DNA of 50,342 bases from Akkermansia muciniphila (lineage in GTDB: Bacteria; Verrucomicrobiota; Verrucomicrobiia; Limisphaerales; SIAT01). Numbering within the stretch: the first letter of the stretch is position 1; the number at the start of each line of letters is the position of its first letter. The notes under the pieces were generated by a model. That model did not search any database. It had not been told where the DNA came from and saw only the letters and a list, made by a program, of their open reading frames with translations. Positions 14,921-23,492 of the stretch are shown piece by piece. The translations under genes were made by a program, and so were the position numbers. The DNA lies in the NCBI GenBank assembly GCA_945900775.1, contig CAMDJP010000017.1, positions 1-50,342 on the forward strand, written 5' to 3'.

Positions 14921-15376
14921 ATGCCCCGCCACGACCATCACCATCACAAGCCCCGCCTGCTTTCTGAGCTGGCCGCGCGGCTGCGTGGCGACGCGAAGAG
15001 ATTCACGGGCCCGCGCAAAGCCGTCCTCGAGGTGCTCGCTGCGCATCCCCACCCGATGACCATCAAGGACGTTCATGCCGAGACAAAGAGTGGGTGCGAC
15101 CTTGCTACGGTTTATCGCGCGCTGCATCTGCTAGAGGAGATGAGGCTGGTGAAGCGCTTTGACTTTGGTGACGGCGTGGCACGATTCGAGTTACTGGCCG
15201 AAGGCGACGATGGTCACCACCATCACCTCATCTGCACCGGGTGCTCATCCGTCATCGAGATTGAGGAATGCTTTACCGAAGCGCTGGAGAAGAAGATTGC
15301 CGACCAAAACGGCTTCAAGACTGTGACCCACAAGCTTGAGTTCTTCGGCGTCTGTCCTGACTGCCAGAAGGTCTGA
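14921..15376 (+). CDS. Fur family metal-responsive regulator (probably Zur-like)
   Basis: A 151-residue Fur-family repressor. The winged-helix part includes RFTGPRKAVLEVLAAHPHPM and SGCDLATVYRALHLLEEMRL (recognition helix). The sensing domain has GDDGHHHHLICTGCSSVIEI with the metal-binding histidines and a C-x2-C, and a second structural pair CPDC near the end. The amino end is extended and histidine-rich (MPRHDHHHHKP). Together with the ZIP gene six bases upstream this suggests zinc-dependent repression of zinc uptake. Fur versus Zur versus Mur cannot be settled by eye, so I give no gene symbol. Confidence 0.88.
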   Translation: MPRHDHHHHKPRLLSELAARLRGDAKRFTGPRKAVLEVLAAHPHPMTIKDVHAETKSGCDLATVYRALHLLEEMRLVKRFDFGDGVARFELLAEGDDGHHHHLICTGCSSVIEIEECFTEALEKKIADQNGFKTVTHKLEFFGVCPDCQKV

Positions 15377-15384
15377 GTCAGGAA

Positions 15385-16308
15385 TCAACGGGCGTGCTGG
15401 CGAGTGAACGCGCCCGACTGCCACTCCTTTTCTACACGCGTCCGGATCAACCTCATCCCAGCCTTCTCGTACGCGGATTGGACTTGGGCGAACTGCGTTT
15501 GCAGGATGCCCGCGAGCACTAATACGCCGTTGGATTTTAGCCGAGTCAGGATGCGCGGCTGTTCAGCGAGCAATAAATCATAGATGAGGTTTGCACAGAT
15601 GACGTCGAACTGGCGACGGCTTTTAAGCGGCATTTTTTTGAGGTCTTGTCGTCTTAACTGGATGTGTGAATCAGCCCCGTTGCGGCGTGCGTTTGCCTTC
15701 GCCGATACGATCGAATCTGGATCGAAGTCAAACGCCTCGGTCGGCGCGTAACCGAGTTTGGCAGCGGCGATGGCCAGAATTCCAGAGCCCGTGCCGATAT
15801 CAAGGAACCCTTGCGGTAGAGGGCTGCGACGATTGCGCGTCAGTTCGCGGAGGCAGAAAGACGTTGTTGCGTGCTGGCCTGTGCCGAAGCTCAGGCCGGG
15901 ATCGAGCACGACCACCGCTTGACCCTTCGCAGCCTTGCGCCGGCTCCAGCTGGGTTTGATGAGGAGGTGCGCACCTATGGTGATGGGCTTGAAATGGCGC
16001 TTCCACGACTCGGCCCAATCCTCGCGCCGGATATTCCTAGCTTCGATGCGGCCCGCACCGACGCTGAGCCCACACCTGCGAATCTCTTCCAGACCCTGTC
16101 GAACCGCCTCGCATTTGCCTCCATTCCATTCCCCGGTGCGCGTGCAATAAACCGTCACGATAGTTGCCTTGGTCTCCGCGTTCGTCCAGACAGCGGCAGG
16201 CTGAGAGAAAAGTCGGCCGAAGAGTTCGACGATAGCTTCTTCAGCTTCAGCGGTCGTCATGATGGAAATCCGCCGGAGCTTTTGGAGTTTCACAGATGAT
16301 CGCGCCAT
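15385..16308 (-). CDS. prmA: ribosomal protein L11 methyltransferase
   Basis: A 307-residue SAM-dependent methyltransferase of the PrmA family, which trimethylates ribosomal protein L11. The amino end ISIMTTAEAEEAIVELFGRL is the family substrate-binding domain start. The catalytic domain contains VLDPGLSFGTGQHATTSFCL, DIGTGSGILAIAAAKLG (SAM site), FDFDPDSIVSAKANARRNG and VICANLIYDLL. The start at 16308 overlaps the end of the upstream histidine phosphatase gene by 19 bases, so translation is coupled. The gene is convergent with the Fur gene, leaving only eight bases between stops. Confidence 0.9.
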   Translation of the reverse strand: MARSSVKLQKLRRISIMTTAEAEEAIVELFGRLFSQPAAVWTNAETKATIVTVYCTRTGEWNGGKCEAVRQGLEEIRRCGLSVGAGRIEARNIRREDWAESWKRHFKPITIGAHLLIKPSWSRRKAAKGQAVVVLDPGLSFGTGQHATTSFCLRELTRNRRSPLPQGFLDIGTGSGILAIAAAKLGYAPTEAFDFDPDSIVSAKANARRNGADSHIQLRRQDLKKMPLKSRRQFDVICANLIYDLLLAEQPRILTRLKSNGVLVLAGILQTQFAQVQSAYEKAGMRLIRTRVEKEWQSGAFTRQHAR

Positions 16309-16907
16309 GGGGTGAAATTCAGCAATTGCAAATCCACCTTGCCAGGGTGGTGGTCCACTACGGTGAGGCTCGCATAATCGATTTCAAACGCTGCCGTCTT
16401 TGTGAATGGCAGGTCGAGCAGCAGTGCGAGGAGCATTCGCACGATGCCGCCGTGACAGACGATTGCTACAGTCTTCCCAGAACATTCGCTGAGAATGCTC
16501 TGCAGGCACGCCTCAACACGCGCACGCACCTGTGGGGTTTTTTCCGCTTCTGGCACAGCGCCTTTCTCCAATTGCTCAAGCCATTGGTAAGCGCTTACGC
16601 CATGACGCTCCTCTACTTCGCTCCATTTCAGGCCGGTCCATACCCCGAAATCCATCTCACGCAAGTCTGGCAGCGTGGTGGGCTTCCACAAATACTGGCG
16701 GGCAATCGGCGCAAGCGTTTGCTGCGCGCGCTTCATCGGGCTGGCGTAAATCGCATCGAAAGCGACGCGTTCCAAAAACTTCGCGAGCGCGACCGCCTGT
16801 GAGTGGCCATGGGGCGAAAGTTCCATATCGATGCGGCCGCCGAAGACGCGCTGGTAACTCGCCTCGACCTCGCCGTGGCGCAAAAGGTAAAGCCGGGTGG
16901 GGTTCAT
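16290..16907 (-). CDS. histidine phosphatase family protein
   Basis: A 205-residue phosphatase of the phosphoglycerate-mutase-like branch. The catalytic RHGE is at residues 10-13 (YLLRHGEVEASYQRVFGGRI); ASPMKRAQQTLAPIA carries the phosphate-contacting arginine; MDFGVWTGLKWSEVEERHG and VAIVCHGGIVRMLLALLL complete the site with the second histidine. Such proteins may be CobC-like alpha-ribazole phosphatases, sugar-phosphate phosphatases or broad enzymes; the sequence does not decide. It lies between rph and prmA on the same strand. Confidence 0.87.
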   Translation of the reverse strand: MNPTRLYLLRHGEVEASYQRVFGGRIDMELSPHGHSQAVALAKFLERVAFDAIYASPMKRAQQTLAPIARQYLWKPTTLPDLREMDFGVWTGLKWSEVEERHGVSAYQWLEQLEKGAVPEAEKTPQVRARVEACLQSILSECSGKTVAIVCHGGIVRMLLALLLDLPFTKTAAFEIDYASLTVVDHHPGKVDLQLLNFTPWRDHL

Positions 16908-16940
16908 CCTAAGAACGGGCGGAAGATGCGGAGGTGTGGC

Positions 16941-17690
16941 TTATGCTTGGGCGAGAGCAGCCTCCTGCGCGGCTAGTAGCTGCCGGATACCGCCCCGGCC
17001 GAGGCTGAGCATGCTAGCCAATTGCGCATCGCTGAAGGTGGATTCTTCGCCGGTTCCCTGTAGCTCGATGAAGTCGCCTTTGGCGGTCATCACCAAGTTC
17101 ATGTCCACTTGGGCCGCGACGTCTTCCGTGTAGCAAAGGTCGCAGAGCGCTTCACCATTTACGATACCGACGCTCACGCCGGCGACGGCATTGGCGAGCG
17201 GATTTTCCATCAGCTTCCCATCGGCGATCAGTTTGTGAAGGGCGAGGCTGAGAGCAACGTAGGTGCCGGTGATAGCCGCCGTGCGAGTGCCGCCGTCTGC
17301 TTGCAAAACGTCGCAGTCAATCCAAACCGTTCGGGTACCGAGCTTCTGAAGGTCGATTGCTGAGCGCATCGAGCGTCCGATGAGGCGTTGGATTTCCTGC
17401 GAGCGTCCGTCAATCTTGCCTTTCGTGATGTCGCGCGCCTTTCGCTGCAGGGTCGAATAGGGGAGCATTGAGTATTCGGCGGTCACCCAACCGCCGGTCG
17501 CCCCTTGTTCTTTCATCCAGCGCGGCACAGATTCATCGATGGTCACACCGCAGATCACTCGCGTCTGCCCCCACTCAATCAGCGTGGAGCCGGTGGCGTG
17601 CGGGGCGATGTGATTCTGGAATCGGACCGGTCGAATTTGATCGGCGCGACGGCCATCTACTCGGGTGGGTGTGGAGGCGGTGTCAGACAT
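16941..17690 (-). CDS. rph: ribonuclease PH
   Basis: A 249-residue RNase PH, a phosphorolytic 3'-to-5' exoribonuclease that trims tRNA and other RNA ends. Family stretches include RVDGRRADQIRPVRFQ, GWVTAEYSMLP, GRSQEIQRLIGRSMRSAIDL, WIDCDVLQADGGTRTAAITG and LCYTEDVAAQVDMNLVM. I start at the ATG at 17690 (MSDTASTPTRV), which gives the usual length; a longer frame to 17792 adds basic residues with no family likeness and would overlap the divergent promoter region. It is the first gene of the rph/histidine phosphatase/prmA unit. Confidence 0.94.
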   Translation of the reverse strand: MSDTASTPTRVDGRRADQIRPVRFQNHIAPHATGSTLIEWGQTRVICGVTIDESVPRWMKEQGATGGWVTAEYSMLPYSTLQRKARDITKGKIDGRSQEIQRLIGRSMRSAIDLQKLGTRTVWIDCDVLQADGGTRTAAITGTYVALSLALHKLIADGKLMENPLANAVAGVSVGIVNGEALCDLCYTEDVAAQVDMNLVMTAKGDFIELQGTGEESTFSDAQLASMLSLGRGGIRQLLAAQEAALAQA

Positions 17691-17790
17691 AACGCATCGA
17701 GATATTAGGAGGCGCACCATCTTGCGGCAACGCAGAAAGAGCGGACACTTTTGCATCGTCACATCGCGCTGGCTCGTAATAACATTTTGC

Positions 17791-18531
17791 ATGGTTTCGG
17801 AAAAGCCATGGACGCCCGTGGATGTGCTGCGATTGCTGATGGCGTGGCTCCTCGCGCTATGTGCCGGTCAGTTGATTGCCGGGCAATTCGCGCCCGGAGG
17901 CGTCTTTCTGACCAATGAAGATAGGGTAGCGGCGCTCGTCGTGCAGATTCTCAGTTTCCACGTGATGACGCTTATCATTGTCGGCGTTCTCTTGTTTCGG
18001 CGCGGGATCAGTTGGTCCGCTGCCTTTGGCTTGGGTGCCCCGCGGTTGTGGCTTACTTTAGGTATCGGGGCGATGATCGGCATGCTGGTATTGCCCCCAG
18101 CTTGGGCGCTGGGGCAGTTAAGCGCATTGGGGCTTGAAAAAATCGGCTTCGCTCTGAAGCCCCAGCAGGCGGTTCAACTGGTGCAAGGCGCGGCGTCGAC
18201 AGGCGAACGCGCTCTGACTGCGCTGATGGCTGTCGGACTTGCACCTGTCGTCGAAGAGGTTCTTTTCCGCGGCATCATTTACCCGACGGTAAAGCAGGTC
18301 GGCTACCCGCGCCTTGCCGTCTGGGGGACGGCGTTCTTTTTTGCAGCCATTCACGCCACGCCGGCGATTTTCGCCCCACTTTTTCTGCTCGGCGCGCTAC
18401 TCACCCATCTCTACGAGCGCACCGGCAACTTGCTTGCGCCGATTGCCACCCACATCGTCTTCAACCTAGTGAACTTCCTCTGGCTGACAAATCCGGAACT
18501 GGTGCGCCGCTGGTTCGGCGCTAGCGCATGA
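17791..18531 (+). CDS. CPBP family intramembrane glutamic endopeptidase
   Basis: A 246-residue integral membrane protein of the CPBP (CAAX protease/bacteriocin-processing, formerly Abi) family. The three motifs are present: PVVEEVLFRGIIYP with the catalytic glutamate pair, the FAAIHATPAIFAPLFLLGAL segment, and APIATHIVFNLVNF with the last histidine and asparagine. About seven hydrophobic segments are visible. I begin at the ATG at 17791 (MVSEKPWTPVDV); the longer frame runs into rph on the opposite strand. Its stop overlaps the thiL start (ATGA). Substrate unknown. Confidence 0.88.
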   Translation: MVSEKPWTPVDVLRLLMAWLLALCAGQLIAGQFAPGGVFLTNEDRVAALVVQILSFHVMTLIIVGVLLFRRGISWSAAFGLGAPRLWLTLGIGAMIGMLVLPPAWALGQLSALGLEKIGFALKPQQAVQLVQGAASTGERALTALMAVGLAPVVEEVLFRGIIYPTVKQVGYPRLAVWGTAFFFAAIHATPAIFAPLFLLGALLTHLYERTGNLLAPIATHIVFNLVNFLWLTNPELVRRWFGASA

Positions 18532-19460
18532 ACGAATTCGACCTGATAGCTCGGCTTGCCGGCACGCTGCCTGCGGACGCCTCGGTGGTGGTCGGCGTTG
18601 GCGATGACTGTGCTGTTCTCGACGTGGGCCTCGCAGATCGCTGGCTGCTCTTTAAGACCGATGCGGTAGTCGAAGGTATCCACTTCACGCCCAGTGCGAC
18701 CCCGGAACAAATCGGCCATAAAGCCCTCGCGCGCGCCCTGAGCGACATCGCAGCGATGGCCGGCACACCTACACACGCACTGGTGACGCTCGCGTTGGCG
18801 GGGACGTTTGACGTGTCTTTTGTCGAAGGAATCTATCGCGGGATGAATGCGCTGGCCGCACGCCACAAGGTTGCCATCGTCGGCGGCGAAACGACAACGA
18901 ATCCAGAACGGATGCTCATATCAATCGCCCTGCTCGGCTGGGCCGCGAAAGATAAATGCGTGCGCCGCAGTGGTGCAAAAGTCGGCGACGCCATTTTTGT
19001 GACTGGCGAACTGGGAGGATCGCTCGCAGGAAGGCACCTTGAATTTGAGCCTCGATTGTCTGAGGCTCGCTGGCTGGCAAAGAGTTTTTCAATCCACTCG
19101 ATGATCGATCTGAGCGATGGGCTCGCCGGTGATTTGCGGCACATCCTGAAGGTTAGTGATGTTGGCGCGGAACTCCTCGCCAAGGCCATTCCCGTTAGTC
19201 GTGCAGCAAAATTGCGAGGGCCCGAAGGGAGTGCGACTAAGCCGCGGCTACTGGCGGCGTTGGCTGATGGGGAGGATTTCGAGTTAGTGTTCACGATTGC
19301 GAGTGCGGATGCCGTGTCGTTGCTTGATGCGTGGAAGCAGAAGTTTCCAGCACTAAGACTGAGCTGCATCGGCAAAATCACTACTGGCACCGGCATCACA
19401 TTGCGCGATTATCAGGGTGTCCGACCACTAAATGTCCAAGGATACACGCATTTCGCATAG
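18528..19460 (+). CDS. thiL: thiamine-monophosphate kinase
   Basis: A 310-residue ThiL, which phosphorylates thiamine monophosphate to thiamine pyrophosphate, the last step of the cofactor pathway. It starts MNEFDLIARLAGTLP and carries VVVGVGDDCAVLD (metal site), FKTDAVVEGIHF, ALARALSDIAAMAGTPTHAL, VGGETTTNPERMLISIALLG and IHSMIDLSDGLAGDLRHIL, all family marks. Length is normal. It overlaps the upstream CPBP gene by four bases and the downstream tsaE by 29, so it is within a tightly packed operon. Confidence 0.94.
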   Translation: MNEFDLIARLAGTLPADASVVVGVGDDCAVLDVGLADRWLLFKTDAVVEGIHFTPSATPEQIGHKALARALSDIAAMAGTPTHALVTLALAGTFDVSFVEGIYRGMNALAARHKVAIVGGETTTNPERMLISIALLGWAAKDKCVRRSGAKVGDAIFVTGELGGSLAGRHLEFEPRLSEARWLAKSFSIHSMIDLSDGLAGDLRHILKVSDVGAELLAKAIPVSRAAKLRGPEGSATKPRLLAALADGEDFELVFTIASADAVSLLDAWKQKFPALRLSCIGKITTGTGITLRDYQGVRPLNVQGYTHFA

Positions 19461-19878
19461 TGCGGTTGAGACCGAAGCGCTCGGCGAAGCCTGGGGGCGC
19501 TCGGCGCACGCGGGCTGGGTGCTCGGGCTCTCGGGCGATCTCGGCACGGGGAAAACGCAGTTCGTGCGCGGGTTGGCGCGCGGGTTAGGTGTGACGACGC
19601 GCGTCTCTTCGCCGACCTTCGCGCTCGTGAAGGAATACGGGGGCGGGCGTTTGCCTTTGCTCCACATCGATCTCTATCGCTTGGAAACGCAGCAGCAAAT
19701 CATCCGCGCAGGTTTGGAAGAATATCTGCGACCGGCGGGGGTGACCGTTATCGAATGGGTCGAGCGATGGGAAAGCCTGCTGACGTCGCCGAATGCCGTG
19801 GGGGTGTTTCGCCGCATACGGATTGAAGCTTTGCAAGACGGGTCACGACGAATTGTGTATGAAGATTCTGGCGCTTGA
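19432..19878 (+). CDS. tsaE: tRNA t6A synthesis ATPase TsaE
   Basis: A 148-residue TsaE, the small P-loop ATPase of the TsaB-TsaD-TsaE complex that installs the threonylcarbamoyl group on adenosine 37 of ANN-decoding tRNAs. Walker A is GDLGTGKT (residues 35-42); family stretches are VSSPTFALVKEY, LLHIDLYRLE, and TVIEWVERWE. Its start lies inside thiL and its end overlaps tsaB by 20 bases, keeping two t6A partners together. TsaD is not in the window. Confidence 0.94.
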   Translation: MSKDTRISHSAVETEALGEAWGRSAHAGWVLGLSGDLGTGKTQFVRGLARGLGVTTRVSSPTFALVKEYGGGRLPLLHIDLYRLETQQQIIRAGLEEYLRPAGVTVIEWVERWESLLTSPNAVGVFRRIRIEALQDGSRRIVYEDSGA

Positions 19879-20494
19879 GTTTTCGAGCGAGCGGCGTGCC
19901 GTGGCTCTCCTTGATGGAGCTTCACTCTGCGGTACTGCCGCGGCCATGGGTCACGAACCCAGTGCAATGGCGATGATTGAGGAAATCCTTCGCCAAGCCG
20001 CGTGGGATCACGAGGCTATCGAGTGTATTGCGGTTGGGCTTGGGCCGGGCAGTTACACGGGAATCCGCTCAGCCATCGCACTAGCGCAAGGTTGGGCTTT
20101 GGCGCGCGATGTGAGATTGCTTGGGATTAGCAGTGTTGAAGTGCTCGCTGCCACCGCGCGCGCAGAGGGACTGCGCGGGGCGATCCGCTTTGTAATCGAC
20201 GCGCAGCGCGGCGACTTCTACCGCGCTGATTACGATTTGGACGTTGCTGCCGCTAGGCTAACCGAACCGCTGGCTATTGTCGGTCGCGACGAGTTGCTTC
20301 GGACATCTGGGGGAACGATTGTTGGTCCCGAGGCAGATGAACTAGGGGGAACGCGAATGTTTCCCGATGCGGCCCAGCTTGGCCTGTTGGCGGATGGTCA
20401 GAAGAACTTTGTCGTTGGTGAAAGCTTGGAGCCGATTTATTTGCGTGAGACAAATTTCGTGAAAGCACCGCCGCCGCGCGTGTTGCCTGTGTGA
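19859..20494 (+). CDS. tsaB: tRNA t6A synthesis protein TsaB
   Basis: A 211-residue TsaB, the non-catalytic partner of TsaD in t6A formation, an actin-like ATPase-fold protein. Start at the ATG 19859 (MKILALEFSSERRAVALLDG), with the family signature AVGLGPGSYTGIRSAIALAQ and FVIDAQRGDFYRADY. A longer frame upstream lies within tsaE and is not needed. It is one base from alr, continuing the operon. Confidence 0.93.
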   Translation: MKILALEFSSERRAVALLDGASLCGTAAAMGHEPSAMAMIEEILRQAAWDHEAIECIAVGLGPGSYTGIRSAIALAQGWALARDVRLLGISSVEVLAATARAEGLRGAIRFVIDAQRGDFYRADYDLDVAAARLTEPLAIVGRDELLRTSGGTIVGPEADELGGTRMFPDAAQLGLLADGQKNFVVGESLEPIYLRETNFVKAPPPRVLPV

Positions 20495-20495
20495 A

Positions 20496-21638
20496 ATGAA
20501 CCATTCCTACCGTTGTTGGGCTGAAGTGGATTTGATGGCGTTGCGCGAGAATCTCGCGTGGATTCGGCATCGCGTCGGTCCTGATGTGAAGATCATGACC
20601 GTAGTAAAAGCCGACGCCTACGGACACGGCCTGAAGCAAATCGCTGGGCTCTTGATGCAGAGCGGCACGGATGTTTTTGGCGTAGCCAACCTTTCGGAAG
20701 CGCAGGCGATTCGTGCGGTTGGCCGCGGTTGGCCGGTGCTGATGCTTGGCGCGTGTTTGCCTGACGAAGTCGAGCGCGCCGTGCGCGACGACGTGATGCC
20801 GACGATTTCGACCTTTGCCGAGGCAAAAATGTTTTCTGCTGCCGCCGCACGGTTGAAGCGCGTCGTAAGTGTGCATATCAAGGTGGACACGGGGATGGGT
20901 CGTCTGGGTGTGGCGGCTGCGCAGGCGTGCGAGTTAATTGAAGCGGTGGGGCGTTTATCAGGGTTACGGTTGGTCGGTCTTTACACGCACTTCGCGGCGG
21001 TGGAGGACGACGCAGCTTTCTCCCGTGAGCAAAGGCTGCGATTTAATCGTCTGCTAAGGCCACTGCTCAAAGCGGGGCACGCATTTGAGTATCTGCACGC
21101 GAACAGCAGCGGAGCACTGCTATTGGAGAAGGCGACGATTTTCAACACCGTTCGACCGGGGTTGGCGGTGTATGGTGTCGTTCCGTCGGCCAAGCGACGA
21201 ATCGTCTCCGTGTTGAAGCGCCACTTGTGTCCCGCACTCGCGTGGAAATGCCGCGTGAGCTTCGTAAAGGAAGTGCCTGCGGGCACATCGCTGAGTTACG
21301 GGCGCACATTTGTCGCGCCACAATCGATGCGCGTGGCGACACTTACGGCTGGGTATGGTGACGGTTATCTGCGTGCCGCAAGCGGACGGGCTCAGGTGCT
21401 TATCGGTGGCAAGATTTGTCCCGTTGTCGGGCGCATCACAATGGACCAAATGCTGGTGGACGTCTCCACAGTCAAGCGTGTGAGGGCAGGGGACGAAGTC
21501 GTGCTCGTCGGCCGACAGGGGCGCAGAGGAATCAGCGCGACGCAGGTCGCCGAATGGTCGGGGACGATTCCGTGGGAAGTGCTCACGGCCATCACGTACC
21601 GGGTGCCGCGTGTGTATCTCGGCGGTCACGCGGCTTGA
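20496..21638 (+). CDS. alr: alanine racemase
   Basis: A 380-residue fold-type III PLP enzyme that interconverts L- and D-alanine for peptidoglycan. The PLP lysine is in MTVVKADAYGHGLK (K38), and the second catalytic base, a tyrosine, is in GTSLSYGRTF (about residue 267). Other family segments are IKVDTGMGRLGV, YTHFAAVEDD, NTVRPGLAVYG, TLTAGYGDGY and VVGRITMDQMLVDV. The length is normal. It follows tsaB by one base, a common arrangement in which alr and the t6A genes share an operon. Confidence 0.95.
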   Translation: MNHSYRCWAEVDLMALRENLAWIRHRVGPDVKIMTVVKADAYGHGLKQIAGLLMQSGTDVFGVANLSEAQAIRAVGRGWPVLMLGACLPDEVERAVRDDVMPTISTFAEAKMFSAAAARLKRVVSVHIKVDTGMGRLGVAAAQACELIEAVGRLSGLRLVGLYTHFAAVEDDAAFSREQRLRFNRLLRPLLKAGHAFEYLHANSSGALLLEKATIFNTVRPGLAVYGVVPSAKRRIVSVLKRHLCPALAWKCRVSFVKEVPAGTSLSYGRTFVAPQSMRVATLTAGYGDGYLRAASGRAQVLIGGKICPVVGRITMDQMLVDVSTVKRVRAGDEVVLVGRQGRRGISATQVAEWSGTIPWEVLTAITYRVPRVYLGGHAA

Positions 21639-21671
21639 CGCTTCGCGGTTTTTCACGTCCACTCTGCGGCC

Positions 21672-22304
21672 ATGAACGAATCCTCCGCCCCGGCACCAGT
21701 GCCAGCGCCGGGACCCCCGCATCTGTTGCGGCGGCTCTACAACTGGACGGTAGGATGGGCGGACCGGCCGGGCGGCGCGTGGGTGCTGTTCGCCATCGCG
21801 TTCGTCGAGTCGTCGTTCTTCCCAATCCCGCCCGATGTACTGTTGCTGGCGCTATGCGTGGGCGCCCCCCGGAAGTCCTTTCGCTTCGCGCTGATCTGCT
21901 CGGTCGGCTCGGTGCTGGGCGGCATGGCGGGCTACGCCATCGGCTGGGGCGCGTGGCACGCGGTCCAGGGCCTGTTCATCCCGTACGTCTTTTCGCAGGA
22001 ACTGTTCGACAAGGTGCAGCAAGTCTACCAGGGCAACGCGTTCCTCGCGATCCTCACGGCAGCATTCACGCCCATCCCTTACAAGGTGTTCACCGTCGCC
22101 GCCGGCGTGTTCGAGGTCAACTTCTGGACGCTCGTCAACGCGTCGATCATCGGCCGTTCGGCGCGCTTCTTCATGGTGGCCGGCGTGATCTTCGCGTTCG
22201 GTCCGGCGGTCAAGCGGCTGATCGAAAAGTATTTCGACTGGTTCGTCTGGGCGCTGCTGGCGCTGGGCGTCGCCGGCTTCGTGACGATTAAGTATCTGCG
22301 ATGA
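21672..22304 (+). CDS. YqaA/DedA-type VTT-domain membrane protein
   Basis: A 210-residue inner-membrane protein of the SNARE-associated/VTT (DedA, YqaA) superfamily. A proline/alanine-rich amino end is followed by FAIAFVESSFFPIPPDVLLL, the conserved glutamate-proline re-entrant motif, then GGMAGYAIGWGAWHAV, LTAAFTPIPYKVFTVAAGVF and ASIIGRSARFFMVA, where the arginines are conserved. Members are linked to lipid-carrier or phospholipid translocation and to membrane homeostasis. Codon use is notable: almost every third position is G or C, clearly more than in alr before it or the dehydrogenase after it. It overlaps the next start by four bases. Confidence 0.88.
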   Translation: MNESSAPAPVPAPGPPHLLRRLYNWTVGWADRPGGAWVLFAIAFVESSFFPIPPDVLLLALCVGAPRKSFRFALICSVGSVLGGMAGYAIGWGAWHAVQGLFIPYVFSQELFDKVQQVYQGNAFLAILTAAFTPIPYKVFTVAAGVFEVNFWTLVNASIIGRSARFFMVAGVIFAFGPAVKRLIEKYFDWFVWALLALGVAGFVTIKYLR

Positions 22305-23326
22305 GAGCCGCCGTGCTTCATGGCAAAGAAGACGTGCGCGTTGAGGAGGTCCCAGTGCCGGGCCTGCGGGCGGGTGAGGCGCGCATCGCCATCGAAGTAG
22401 CGCTCACCTGCGGCACCGACTTGAAGGTTTTCAAGCGTGGCTATCACGCACGAATGATTGTGCCGCCGGCGGTTTTCGGCCACGAACTGGCAGGGGTCAT
22501 CTGTGAGGTGACTTCACAGGCGGATGGTTGGTGCGTGGGCGAGCGTGTGGTGGTGGCGAACTCTGCGCCGTGCGAGGAATGTCTCTACTGTCGGCAAGGG
22601 CAGGAGAATCTCTGCGATGATTTACTTTTCCTGAATGGCGCGTACGCCGAATCCATCGTGGTACCGGCGCGTCTGGTCGAGAAGAACCTTCTACGGTTGA
22701 AGTCTTCGACGAATTTCTGTGACGCGGCGTTGACTGAGCCGCTCGCTTGCGTGGTGCAGGGCGTGGAGGATTGCAAGCTGCGTGCCGGTCAGCACGTGCT
22801 AATCATCGGCGCAGGACCGATTGGATTGATGTTCGCCGCGCTCGCCAAGGAGGCGGGTTGCATAGTCAAGATGGTGGGACGGGGTGAAAAGCGGCTAGCC
22901 GCTGCGCGCAAGCTCGGCGCGAACCATGTCATTGACGTGACCAATGACGACGACGTGGTGAGCGCGGTGAAGGCAGTCGCGCCCAAACCGTTTGACGTGG
23001 TGGTAGAGGCGGTAGGAAAGCCTGAGACTTGGGAAGCGGCGGTGAAGTTGGTCCGCAAAGGTGGTACAGTGAACTTTTTCGGCGGTTGTCCGGCGGGTAC
23101 AAGTATCACGCTGGATACCGATTTGATTCACTATTCGAATCTCACACTATTGGCGAGTTTCCACCACACGCCACGCGCCATTCGTCGAGCGCTGGAGTTA
23201 ATCGAGGTCGGTGTGATTCGTGCGAACGATTTTGTGGACGGCGAGGTGCTGCTGGCACATTTACCCGCGTTGTTCAAGGCGATGGCCAATGGCAACCGCG
23301 CGGTGAAGACATTGGTGCGGCTGTGA
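22301..23326 (+). CDS. zinc-dependent medium-chain alcohol dehydrogenase
   Basis: A 341-residue MDR-family dehydrogenase of the sorbitol/L-threonine dehydrogenase type. It has the catalytic zinc site (ALTCGTDLKVF, FGHELAGVI), the four-cysteine structural zinc lobe (APCEECLYCRQGQENLC), and the nucleotide fold VLIIGAGPIGLMFAALAKEA. The conserved TEPLACVVQG segment is present. The substrate, a polyol or hydroxy amino acid, is not determined. Start overlaps the YqaA-type gene by ATGA, making it the last gene of the run starting at the CPBP protease. Confidence 0.9.
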   Translation: MRAAVLHGKEDVRVEEVPVPGLRAGEARIAIEVALTCGTDLKVFKRGYHARMIVPPAVFGHELAGVICEVTSQADGWCVGERVVVANSAPCEECLYCRQGQENLCDDLLFLNGAYAESIVVPARLVEKNLLRLKSSTNFCDAALTEPLACVVQGVEDCKLRAGQHVLIIGAGPIGLMFAALAKEAGCIVKMVGRGEKRLAAARKLGANHVIDVTNDDDVVSAVKAVAPKPFDVVVEAVGKPETWEAAVKLVRKGGTVNFFGGCPAGTSITLDTDLIHYSNLTLLASFHHTPRAIRRALELIEVGVIRANDFVDGEVLLAHLPALFKAMANGNRAVKTLVRL

Positions 23327-23360
23327 GCCAGGTCAGAGGTGGTTCCTAATTCTCTCGTGG

Positions 23361-23492
23361 ATGAGGACGCGAAAGCACTTCGTCGTCAAAGGTACGGATC
23401 CGCAGTCGATGGATTGTTCCCCGGCTGATTTCAAATTAAAAGAGGTGCTCGCGAGGAAGACAGGAAAGCATTTTGTAATCGTTCGAGGTTGA
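23361..23492 (+). CDS. doubtful 43-codon ORF with duplicated motif
   Basis: The frame reads MRTRKHFVVKGTDPQ, then a middle part, and ends ARKTGKHFVIVRG. The RKHFVVKG and GKHFVIVRG ends are echoes of each other, as are their DNA sequences. It sits alone in the 280-base gap after the dehydrogenase, without a clear ribosome site or terminator. It could be a small real protein, a gene fragment or chance. Confidence 0.2.
   Translation: MRTRKHFVVKGTDPQSMDCSPADFKLKEVLARKTGKHFVIVRG

Noticed and set aside
16296-16912. Plus-strand frames opposite the histidine phosphatase
   Set aside because: No motif; the minus strand encodes the RHGE phosphatase.
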